Assembly (NCBI GenBank): GCA_934589705.1
Contig: CAKTOH010000010.1
Span: forward strand, 1 to 59,541
Origin: an uncultured Oscillospiraceae bacterium
GTDB taxonomy: Bacteria; Bacillota; Clostridia; Oscillospirales; Oscillospiraceae
DNA: 59,541 nucleotides
Direction of reading: 5' to 3'
Position 1 is the first letter of the stretch. Each line of letters begins with the position of its first letter. The notes under the pieces are model-generated. The model had not been told where the DNA came from. It worked only from the letters and a program-made list of their open reading frames with translations, and searched no databases. The translations under genes were made by a program, and so were the position numbers. This document shows, piece by piece, positions 1-6,412 of the stretch.

Positions 1-137
1 TATATCGCAGACTGGTGTGGGAATCCCCCGGATAGAAGTAAAAGCCACTGGTTTATGATCTAAAATGTTTGAAAATTAGGGGGATTGCCACGGCAGTGTG
101 CGCACTGCCTCGCAATGACATGGTTTTTCGACAGTCT
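1..137. repeat. R1 composite repeat, 5' end cut by window
   Basis: Most of a composite R1 element. It has a GCAGACTGGTGTGGGAATCC arm, then a core reading GGATAGAAGTAAAAGCCACT and TCTAAAATGTTTGAAAA, then an inverted arm ending CTCGCAATGACATGG. The same element recurs at 4017-4149 and, inverted, at 43998-44134. No coding potential is visible. The 5' arm is truncated by the window edge. Confidence 0.75.
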
Positions 138-170
138 GAAGCACCCCGGGAACCCGGGGTGCTTCGGTTT
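138..170 (+). terminator. Rho-independent terminator
   Basis: A perfect 13-bp stem (GAAGCACCCCGGG, loop AA, CCCGGGGTGCTTC) is followed by GGTTTTA. The T-rich side lies on the plus strand, so it most likely ends a plus-strand gene outside the window. It may also block read-through towards aspS. Confidence 0.6.
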
Positions 171-173
171 TAG

Positions 174-334
174 GGAAGCTCTGATTAAATCGGCAAGAGC
201 TGGCGGCGAGAGATTTTGTCACGAATGAAAGTTTGAAAAGTGCCGGAATACTGTATGTATTTCAAGCTTTTCAAACTGCGCAGTCGGGGCAAAAGATCCG
301 TCGCCCAGCCGCAGACGATTTATTCAGAGTTTCC
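174..334 (+). repeat. R4 structured repeat, copy 1
   Basis: A 161-bp element bounded by GGAAGCTCTGA and CAGAGTTTCC, ending 6 bp from the aspS stop codon. The outer arms pair (GATTAAATCG with CGATTTATTC, one mismatch). A central hairpin GTTTGAAAAG/CTTTTCAAAC carries the loop core GGAATACTGTATGTATTT. The conserved single-stranded blocks GAGAGATTTT and CAAAAGATCCG flank it. Other copies are at 16510, 22917 and 59187. Confidence 0.85.
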
Positions 335-340
335 TTAGCA

Positions 341-2107
341 TTACTCCTCCAGCAGAGCGATATGCACGGTATCCAGCTGCGCCTTGTCCACGGTGGTGGG
401 AGCGCCCATCATCAGATCCTGGGCATTCTTGTTCATGGGGAAGGTGATGACCTCCCGGATGGACTCCTCGCCGGTGAGCAGCATAATCAGCCGGTCAATG
501 CCGGGAGCCGCGCCGGCGTGAGGGGGGGCGCCGTAGGTGAAGGCATTGTACATGGCGGGGAACTTGGCCTTCACGTCGGCCTCGCCCAGGCCCACCAGCT
601 CGAAGGCCTTGACCATGATCTCCGGGTCGTGGTTCCGGACGGCGCCGGAGGCGGACTCGTAGCCGTTGACCACCAGGTCATACTGATCGGCCTTGATGGC
701 AAGCAGCTTATCCATATCCCCCTCGGCCTCTTCCAGTGCTTTCAGGCCGCCCTGGGGCATGGAGAAGGGGTTGTGGCAGAATTCCAGCGCGCCGGATTCC
801 TCGCCGATTTCATACATGGGGAAATCCACGATCCAGCAGATAGCGTACTGCTCCTCGTCGAAGTGACCGGGCACCCGGCGACCCAGCAGGGTGCGAATGA
901 CACCGGCGGTCTTCTGGGCGGCGGACTTTTTGCCCGCGGCCATGCACACGAAGGAGCCGGGCTTCAGATTCAGCTTTTCCGTCAGCGCGGGAGCGCAGTC
1001 TCCCAGGAACTTGGAAATGCCGCCGGTGAGAGCGCCGTTCTCGTCCACCTTGAACCAGCAGGCCTTGTTGCCGGTCTGCACCTCCACGTCCGCCAGCAGC
1101 TTGTCGATCCACTTTCTGGCCTGGGTGAAGTTGTCCACCGCCACCGCCTTGACGGTAGCGTTCTCAAAGGGGCCGAAGCCGCAGCCCTGGACGATCCCGG
1201 AAATGTCCTGAATCTCCAGATCAATCCGCAGGTCGGGCTTGTCGGAGCCGTAACGCTCCATGGCCTCGTTGTAGGGGATGTGCCGGAAGGGAGCCTGGGA
1301 CACCCGCTTGTACTTGCCGAACTTCTCAAACACCGGCACCAGCACATCCTCCAGGGTGGACAGCACGTCCTCCTGGGAGGCGAAGGCCATTTCCATATCC
1401 AGCTGGTAGAACTCGCCGGGGGTCCGGTCGGCTCTGGCGTCCTCGTCCCGGAAGCAGGGAGCGATCTGGAAATACCGGTCAAAGCCGGAGGTCATCAGCA
1501 GCTGCTTGAACTGCTGGGGGGCCTGGGGCAGGGCATAGAACTTGCCGGGATGGTTCCGGGCGGGCACCAGATAGTCTCTCGCGCCCTCGGGAGAAGAGGC
1601 GGTGAGGATGGGGGTGGTGATCTCCAGGAAGCCCTTCTCGGTCATGAGCCGGCGCAGCTCCGCCACCACCTGGCAGCGCAGGACGATGTTGCTCTTCACC
1701 GCAGGATTCCGCAGATCCAGGAACCGGTACTTGAGACGGGTGTTCTCGTCGGCCTCCTTGGACTTGTTGATTTCAAAGGGCAGCTGGTTGTGAATGCACT
1801 TGCCCAGCACCTCGATTTTCTCGGGAACCACCTCGATTTCGCCGGTGGGAAGCTTGGGGTTCTTGCTCTCCCGCTCCCGGACGACGCCGGTGACGGACAG
1901 AGTAGACTCCTTGTTGACGGGCTTGATCCGCTTCATCATCTCTTCGGTTTCGATCACCACCTGGGTGGTGCCGTAATAGTCCCGGAGCACGCAGAAGGCA
2001 AAGTTCGCGCCTACCTCCCGGACGTTTTCCAGCCAGCCGACAATGGTCACGGTCTTGCCGGCATCGGAAAGCCGGAGCTGGCCGCAGTTATGTGTTCTGG
2101 ATTGCAT
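341..2107 (-). CDS. aspS: Aspartate-tRNA ligase
   Basis: Class II aminoacyl-tRNA synthetase that charges tRNA-Asp with aspartate in the cytoplasm. At about 588 residues it has the bacterial-type length. An N-terminal OB-fold anticodon-binding domain (IVGWLENVREVG, about residues 20-31) comes first. The catalytic core follows, with motif 2 FRDEDARADRTPGEFYQLD, an inserted GAD domain in the middle, and motif 3 GAAPGIDRLIMLLTG near the C-terminus. Two adjacent ATGs (2110 and 2107) lie 9-12 nt after a GAGAGG Shine-Dalgarno; I chose the second because the protein then begins MQSRTHNCG as in the family. The frame stays open further upstream, but that part would precede the promoter. The gene is monocistronic and followed by repeat R4. 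Whether the enzyme also charges tRNA-Asn cannot be read from this sequence. Confidence 0.97.
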   Translation of the reverse strand: MQSRTHNCGQLRLSDAGKTVTIVGWLENVREVGANFAFCVLRDYYGTTQVVIETEEMMKRIKPVNKESTLSVTGVVRERESKNPKLPTGEIEVVPEKIEVLGKCIHNQLPFEINKSKEADENTRLKYRFLDLRNPAVKSNIVLRCQVVAELRRLMTEKGFLEITTPILTASSPEGARDYLVPARNHPGKFYALPQAPQQFKQLLMTSGFDRYFQIAPCFRDEDARADRTPGEFYQLDMEMAFASQEDVLSTLEDVLVPVFEKFGKYKRVSQAPFRHIPYNEAMERYGSDKPDLRIDLEIQDISGIVQGCGFGPFENATVKAVAVDNFTQARKWIDKLLADVEVQTGNKACWFKVDENGALTGGISKFLGDCAPALTEKLNLKPGSFVCMAAGKKSAAQKTAGVIRTLLGRRVPGHFDEEQYAICWIVDFPMYEIGEESGALEFCHNPFSMPQGGLKALEEAEGDMDKLLAIKADQYDLVVNGYESASGAVRNHDPEIMVKAFELVGLGEADVKAKFPAMYNAFTYGAPPHAGAAPGIDRLIMLLTGEESIREVITFPMNKNAQDLMMGAPTTVDKAQLDTVHIALLEE

Positions 2108-2146
2108 CATAGAAAGGATCCTCTCTCTTCTGAATTTAGCCCATAT

Positions 2147-2175
2147 ATTATCCCACAATCTTAGTTGCTTGTCAA
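2147..2175 (-). promoter_or_regulatory. aspS promoter
   Basis: On the minus strand TTGACA (2175-2170), a 17-bp spacer and GATAAT (2152-2147). It sits just upstream of aspS and downstream of the terminator of the neighbouring DUF1836 gene. No T-box leader is present between it and aspS. Confidence 0.8.
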
Positions 2176-2196
2176 CAAAAACCGGGCTTCTCAGGC

Positions 2197-2233
2197 AAAA
2201 AAGGCGGAGCAGACCGAAAACGGTCTGCTCCGC
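2197..2233 (-). terminator. Terminator of the DUF1836 gene
   Basis: On the minus strand a stem GGAGCAGACCG/CGGTCTGCTCC with loop TTTT is followed by GCCTTTTTT. It starts about 7 nt after the DUF1836 stop codon. Confidence 0.9.
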
Positions 2234-2239
2234 GCCGGA

Positions 2240-2764
2240 TTATGGATTCTCCCGGGACAGCTCCTCCAGGTACTTTTCCAGATACACCTTCTGGACGGCG
2301 GCGATGATGCAGGTGGAGATCAGCCGCTTTTCGTCGGAATTGGTATCGGGGAACATCTCCGCCGTGTCCGTCAGGTCGAAGGTAAACAGAAGCAAGGATT
2401 CAAATTCCCGGACAAAATAGTCGTAGGCTCGCTGGACGGTATAGGTGTCCTGCTGGATTTTCAGGAATGTGGACAGGGCGTCCAGACTCAGCACGCTTTT
2501 GCAGATGGCGATAAAAATCAGGTAGGCGATCTGATCCCGGCTGTACTGCTTTTTCACAGGATTGCCGATGAGACCCTTTTTCACATAGTTGCTGATCATG
2601 GAGCCGGTGAGCATCCCGTCCCCCAAAGGCATCAGGCTGCTGTTGATGTATTTTGCCGCCTGAACCAGGTAAAGTCCCACGTCGGGAATTTCCTGATATC
2701 GGGGCAGGTGGAAATCACGGTAGGCCTCCGCGATTTTTTCGTTGATTCGCTGATTCATTTCCAT
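2240..2764 (-). CDS. DUF1836 family protein
   Basis: About 174 residues. The segment LPRYQEIPDVGLYL followed by YINSSLMPLGDG, then SMISNYVKKGLI and KKQYSRDQIAYLIFI, matches the conserved pattern of the Firmicutes DUF1836 family, whose function is unknown. The middle looks like a winged-helix or MerR-like DNA-binding fold (SNYVKKG...YSRDQIAYLI), which would suggest a regulator; that is inference. Possible starts are GTG 2767, ATG 2764 and ATG 2758. A perfect promoter ends only about 10 nt before them, so the mRNA would be leaderless or nearly so. The gene stands alone between its own promoter and terminator. Confidence 0.8.
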   Translation of the reverse strand: MEMNQRINEKIAEAYRDFHLPRYQEIPDVGLYLVQAAKYINSSLMPLGDGMLTGSMISNYVKKGLIGNPVKKQYSRDQIAYLIFIAICKSVLSLDALSTFLKIQQDTYTVQRAYDYFVREFESLLLFTFDLTDTAEMFPDTNSDEKRLISTCIIAAVQKVYLEKYLEELSRENP

Positions 2765-2775
2765 CACCCTGGGCT

Positions 2776-2804
2776 ATTATACCCAGGAAAGGGTCGGTTG
2801 TCAA
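2776..2804 (-). promoter_or_regulatory. Perfect consensus promoter of the DUF1836 gene
   Basis: TTGACA (2804-2799), 17 bp, TATAAT (2781-2776) on the minus strand, an exact sigma-A consensus. The predicted transcription start, near 2769, is only about 5 nt before ATG 2764 and leaves no room for a Shine-Dalgarno. Confidence 0.85.
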
Positions 2805-2831
2805 TATCCGAAAACTTATTTTAAGATTCTC

Positions 2832-2860
2832 TTGACATTGACATCGGTTGTTGATACAAT
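2832..2860 (+). promoter_or_regulatory. degV promoter
   Basis: TTGACA (2832-2837), 17 bp, TACAAT (2855-2860). It is divergent from the DUF1836 promoter 28 bp away. Confidence 0.8.
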
Positions 2861-2909
2861 TGTAAGCGGTTATTGAAAAACCGATGAATAGAGATGGCGA
2901 GGCTTAATC

Positions 2910-3770
2910 ATGAAATTTAGAATTGTTACAGACTCCTCCTCCAATGTGCTGAGCATTCCCCACGAGGATTACGGCTGCGTACCCATGAAGATTGTAGCCG
3001 GAAAGGAATATGTGGACGCCCCCGGGCTGAACGTGGCTCAGATGGTGGAGGATCTGAAGGGCTATAAGGGAAAAACCGGCTCCTCCTGCCCCAATGTGGG
3101 CGAATGGCTGGAGGCCTTCGGCGATGCCCAGTATGTTTTCGGCATTACCATCACCAAGCATCTGTCCGGCAGCTACAACGCCGCCCGGCAGGCGGCGGAA
3201 ACCTATATGGAAGAGCACCCTGACCGGCGGGTCTATCTGTTCGACTCCCTGGCCGCCGGCCCGGAGCTGATGATGATTGCGGATAAAATCCGTCAGTGCG
3301 AGGCGGCTGGGGACGATTTCGACACCACCGTTGCCAAGGTGCTGGACTATCACAATCACACCCACACCATTTTCTGTCTGGAATCCATGCACAACCTGGC
3401 TCACAACGGCCGGGTGCCCATTACCGTGGCAAAGCTTGCCGGAATGCTGGGCATTCGGATCATCGGCGAGGCTCAGGGAGGCCAGATCGTAGCCATCCAC
3501 AAGCCCAGAGGGGAGAAGAAGGCCTTGCTTGCCATGGCTCAGACGATAAAGGAGCGGGGCTTCCGGGACGGCGGGCTCATCCGCGTTGCCCACTGCTTTG
3601 CCGACGACCGGGTTCAGGAGTTCATGTCGAAAATCCGGGAAGATTTTCCCCACGCCCGGTTTCTCGTAGAGCCGACCACCGCCCTTTGCAGCTACTACGC
3701 GGAGCACGGCGGATATATCGTGGGCTTTGAGGGCGGCTTCAACGTCAATAACGATAATTCCAAGTTCTAG
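2910..3770 (+). CDS. degV: DegV family fatty-acid-binding protein
   Basis: A 286-residue DegV-family protein. Characterised members bind long-chain fatty acids and act as FakB partners of the fatty-acid kinase FakA. The N-terminus RIVTDSSSNV is the family signature. It is followed by SCPNVGEWLEAF, the ligand-binding motif ITITKHLSGSYNAA, and FDSLAAGPE. The second lobe has CLESMHNLAHNGRV, and the chain ends near GGYIVGFEGG. No kinase gene lies nearby, so the partner must be elsewhere. It is transcribed alone from a good promoter and ended by the R6-palindrome terminator. The symbol follows the family name, not proven function. Confidence 0.92.
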   Translation: MKFRIVTDSSSNVLSIPHEDYGCVPMKIVAGKEYVDAPGLNVAQMVEDLKGYKGKTGSSCPNVGEWLEAFGDAQYVFGITITKHLSGSYNAARQAAETYMEEHPDRRVYLFDSLAAGPELMMIADKIRQCEAAGDDFDTTVAKVLDYHNHTHTIFCLESMHNLAHNGRVPITVAKLAGMLGIRIIGEAQGGQIVAIHKPRGEKKALLAMAQTIKERGFRDGGLIRVAHCFADDRVQEFMSKIREDFPHARFLVEPTTALCSYYAEHGGYIVGFEGGFNVNNDNSKF

Positions 3771-3793
3771 TAGAAGCTTTGAAAAACTTGTAG

Positions 3794-3821
3794 GGGCGGC
3801 CATTGGCCGCCCGCTTTTTTC
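3794..3821 (+). terminator. degV terminator made from the R6 palindrome
   Basis: GGGCGGCC, loop ATT, GGCCGCCC, then GCTTTTTT. The same palindrome recurs at 9953, 14713, 18172 and, as a variant, at 43958. Confidence 0.85.
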
Positions 3822-4016
3822 GCCGTTTCCGGGAACTTGCGTCAGAACGCAAAAAGGCTCCCCTTGCTGATCAAGGGTGGTGCTCCCGCACCAGTGCTTC
3901 TTTCTGGTTCGCAATGACATCCTTTTTCTGTAGTTCTCAAAAATACCTGAAAGCAATTGGGGCACTGCATTCGCAGTGCCCCAATCCAGCGTGTCAAAAA
4001 AGCTCCCAATATACGT

Positions 4017-4149
4017 TGTCATTCCGAACCAGTCCGCAGACTGGTGTGGGAATCCCCCGGATAGAAGTAAAAACCACTGGTTTAGGATCTAAAATGTTTG
4101 AAAATTTTGGGGATTGCCACGGCAGTGTGCGCACTGCCTCGCAATGACA
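4017..4149. repeat. R1 composite repeat, complete copy
   Basis: A 133-bp element starting TGTCATTCCGAACCAGT and ending CTCGCAATGACA, so the ends are inverted repeats. Each arm has its own small hairpin (CCAGTCCGCAGACTGG; GGCAGTGTGCGCACTGCC). The core GGATAGAAGTAAAAACCACT ... AATGTTTGAAAATTTTGG is nearly identical to the copy at the window start. It looks like a non-autonomous mobile element. Confidence 0.75.
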
Positions 4150-4171
4150 TGGTTTTTCGGCAGTCTCAATA

Positions 4172-4199
4172 GGGGCACTGCGAATATTCGCAGTGCCCC
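4172..4199. repeat. 28-bp perfect palindrome after lgt
   Basis: GGGGCACTGCGAAT followed by its exact reverse complement. It is a strong hairpin 22 nt past the lgt stop but lacks a clear T-run on the minus strand, so it may act as an mRNA 3' end stabiliser or weak terminator. Confidence 0.6.
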
Positions 4200-4221
4200 T
4201 ATCAAATATTTTCAAAATTCC

Positions 4222-5127
4222 TTATTCTTCCGGTTTCTCCCCGGTGGTCTCCTCAGCAGCGGTTTCCTCCGTGGCACACTTCTGCGCCGCCTCCGCCGCC
4301 ACCCGGTTGACGAACAGATCTGCCGGGTCGTGGGGCAGGAAGTGCTGCCACAGCAGCGCCCCCACGGCAATGACGCAGGTCAGCCCCGCCAGCACCTGGC
4401 TCACCCGGAAGGGGCCCCAGTAGAGGCTGTCCACCCGCAGCCCCTCGATAAAGCACCGACCCAGGCCGTACCAGGCGCTGTAGCTCAGAGCGATCTGGCC
4501 GTCGTATTTTCTGCGCTTGGACAGGAAGTGCAGCAGCACGAAACCGACGAGATTCCACACGGATTCATACAGGAAGGTGGGGTGGTAATACTCCCACTGG
4601 TTCGTCACGGTATTGAATAAGCCCATCCGGAAGAAGCTGTCTGTGGCCGCGCCGAAGGCCTCCCGGTTGAAGAAGTTGCCCCAGCGACCCAGAATCTGTC
4701 CGATGAAGAACCCCAGCAGGGTGATATCCAGCACCGTGGTGACCCGGAGCTTTTTCACCTTGCACAGCACCGCCACGCCGATGACCGCGCCGATGACGCT
4801 GCCATAGATGGCGATGCCTCCCTCCCAGATGGCGAACACAGACAGCGGGTTATCGGCGTAGTCCTTCCAGGAGAAGGCCACATAGTAAATTCTCGCGCAG
4901 AGAATGGCAAAGGGGGTGATCCACAGCACGCCGTCCAGGATGTCGTCCTCCTTCAGGCCGAACTCCTTGCTTCTGCGGCAGGCGTAGAGCACGGCGAGAA
5001 TCAGCCCCAGGCCAATGCACAGGCCGTACAGATGGATGGTCAGCGGGCCCAGCTGGAAATATCTGGGCGGGTTCATTTCCAGTCCCAGAAAGGGGAAGGA
5101 AATAGAAGAATAATCAGCAGGATTCAT
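4222..5127 (-). CDS. lgt: Prolipoprotein diacylglyceryl transferase
   Basis: Membrane enzyme that moves diacylglycerol from phosphatidylglycerol to the lipobox cysteine of prelipoproteins, the first step of lipoprotein maturation. About 301 residues with several membrane segments. The signature GRWGNFFNREAFG is present, as are the family motif YHPTFLYES and a GLGRCFIEGLR segment near the end of the core. The C-terminus adds an acidic tail rich in Glu and Thr. Start ATG 5127 follows AGGAGAG by 8 nt; an in-frame ATG at 5157 lies inside yfmH and is less likely. The first 14 nt overlap yfmH, indicating translational coupling. Lipoproteins in this window (TAXI- and sugar-binding proteins) are its expected substrates. 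Confidence 0.95.
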   Translation of the reverse strand: MNPADYSSISFPFLGLEMNPPRYFQLGPLTIHLYGLCIGLGLILAVLYACRRSKEFGLKEDDILDGVLWITPFAILCARIYYVAFSWKDYADNPLSVFAIWEGGIAIYGSVIGAVIGVAVLCKVKKLRVTTVLDITLLGFFIGQILGRWGNFFNREAFGAATDSFFRMGLFNTVTNQWEYYHPTFLYESVWNLVGFVLLHFLSKRRKYDGQIALSYSAWYGLGRCFIEGLRVDSLYWGPFRVSQVLAGLTCVIAVGALLWQHFLPHDPADLFVNRVAAEAAQKCATEETAAEETTGEKPEE

Positions 5128-6412
5128 GATCTTTCTCTCCTTGTGTGGTAGGTTCAATGACAGACAGGCAGCACCGCTCCTCGGTGACCACCCGTCTCAG
5201 GAAATCCCCGATTTCCCGCTCCTCGATCTGCCGGTAGATTTCCGGGAAGCGGAAGTAATCAAAGTCAGAAAAATGATAGGCGCAGATCCGGAAGCAGGTG
5301 GCGTCAAAGCTGTCCAGGCTCCGGATACGTCTGCCCAGGGCACTGCGCTTCATCCGCAGGAAGTCTTTCTCCGGTACGCCCTCCCGGGTGATTTTCGCCG
5401 CCTGGGTCAGAATGGCCTCCCGGATCTTCCGGGGCTCGTAGCTGTCTCCGGCGCACAGCAGCATGGCGCAGCCGTCGATGGTCTCAAAGCCGCCGCCGAA
5501 GGAGGTATCGATGATTCCCTCCTCATACAGCCGCAGATACAGCTCCGAGGATTCGCCGAAAAGCGCCTCCGCCGCCAGGTCTGCCACCATTTCCTCCCGG
5601 ATGGCCGCGTCTCCCCGTCCCAGGGGCTCACACTTGAAGGCCAGGTTGAACATGGGCATGGCCACTTCCATCCGGCCTGTCGTCTCCTTCCGGGGGCAGG
5701 TCATGTCCTCCCGGGGCAGGGGCTTCTTCTCCCCCACCGGGGCAGGCTCGGTGCCCAGAATTTCCTCCGCCGCCCGGACAACGGCCTCCGGGTCTACATC
5801 GCCGATGACGCACAGAAGCATGTTCCCCGGGGCGTAGAAGGCCCGATGGCAGTCGTGAAGGATTTCCGGCGTGATTTCCCGGATGGTCTCGCCGGTTCCC
5901 AGGATGGGCACCCGGATGGGGTGCTCCCGGTACATGGCCTTCACCAGGTTCTCAAAAATCACGCTGTCCGGGGCATCCTCGTTCATGCCGATCTCCTGGT
6001 CGATGATTCCCCGCTCCTTTTCCACGCTTTCGGCGGTGAAATAGGGGGTGGACACGAATTCCAGCAGCAGACGCAGGCAGGCGTCAAAATTCTTCGTGCA
6101 GGAGAAGTAATAGGCGGTCATGTCGTAGCTGGTGAAGGCGTTGGTGCTGGCGCCCAGCCGGGCAAATTCCGCGGAAACGTCCCGGTCTGGCAGGTCGAAC
6201 ATTTTGTGCTCCAGATAGTGGGCAACCCCCGCCGGAGACCGGTAATCCTTCCCGCCGAAGCGGTAGTCCGTATGCACGGAGCCATAGTCCGTCACAAAAT
6301 AGGCCAGGCTCCTTGTAAAGCCCTTCCGGGGCACCACGCACACCGTCAGCCCGTTGGGAAGCTTTTGGCGGTACAGCGTCTCGTCCAGCTCCGGGTATTC
6401 ATAGCGGGTCAT
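5114..6412 (-). CDS. yfmH: M16 zinc peptidase, YfmH-type
   Basis: A 432-residue pitrilysin-family (M16) protein. It carries the inverted zinc motif HYLEH (HxxEH) at about residues 66-70, with a downstream Glu-rich helix (KERGIIDQEIGMNED) that supplies the third metal ligand in the family. The YfmF/YfmH pair is associated with EF-P 5-aminopentanol modification in Bacillus subtilis; that role is transferred by family resemblance. The start ATG overlaps the yfmF stop by 4 nt (ATGA) and the end overlaps lgt by 14 nt, so all three genes form one operon. It is predicted to be the catalytic subunit of a heterodimer with YfmF. Confidence 0.9.
   Translation of the reverse strand: MTRYEYPELDETLYRQKLPNGLTVCVVPRKGFTRSLAYFVTDYGSVHTDYRFGGKDYRSPAGVAHYLEHKMFDLPDRDVSAEFARLGASTNAFTSYDMTAYYFSCTKNFDACLRLLLEFVSTPYFTAESVEKERGIIDQEIGMNEDAPDSVIFENLVKAMYREHPIRVPILGTGETIREITPEILHDCHRAFYAPGNMLLCVIGDVDPEAVVRAAEEILGTEPAPVGEKKPLPREDMTCPRKETTGRMEVAMPMFNLAFKCEPLGRGDAAIREEMVADLAAEALFGESSELYLRLYEEGIIDTSFGGGFETIDGCAMLLCAGDSYEPRKIREAILTQAAKITREGVPEKDFLRMKRSALGRRIRSLDSFDATCFRICAYHFSDFDYFRFPEIYRQIEEREIGDFLRRVVTEERCCLSVIEPTTQGEKDHESC

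Larger units (their letters stand above)
3822..4221. repeat. Gene-free repeat block between degV and lgt
   Basis: It contains a fragment of R2 (AGGCTCCCCTTGCTGATC, about 3855), an R1 end (GGTTCGCAATGACAT, about 3907), a hairpin ATTGGGGCACTGC/GCAGTGCCCCAAT at 3956-3985, a full R1 composite at 4017-4149 and a 28-bp perfect palindrome at 4172-4199. No gene is seen. Confidence 0.8.

Noticed and set aside
174..334. R4 as an intrinsic terminator of aspS or ansA
   Set aside because: No T-run follows on the relevant strand, and copies 3 and 4 are not placed at gene ends in that sense.
233..2164. Long plus-strand open frame opposite aspS, and similar long frames opposite infB (23120-25606), nusA, ltaS-like and the sensor kinase
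   Set aside because: These are antisense to well-supported genes, lack family motifs and ribosome-binding sites, and arise from the high G+C codon bias.
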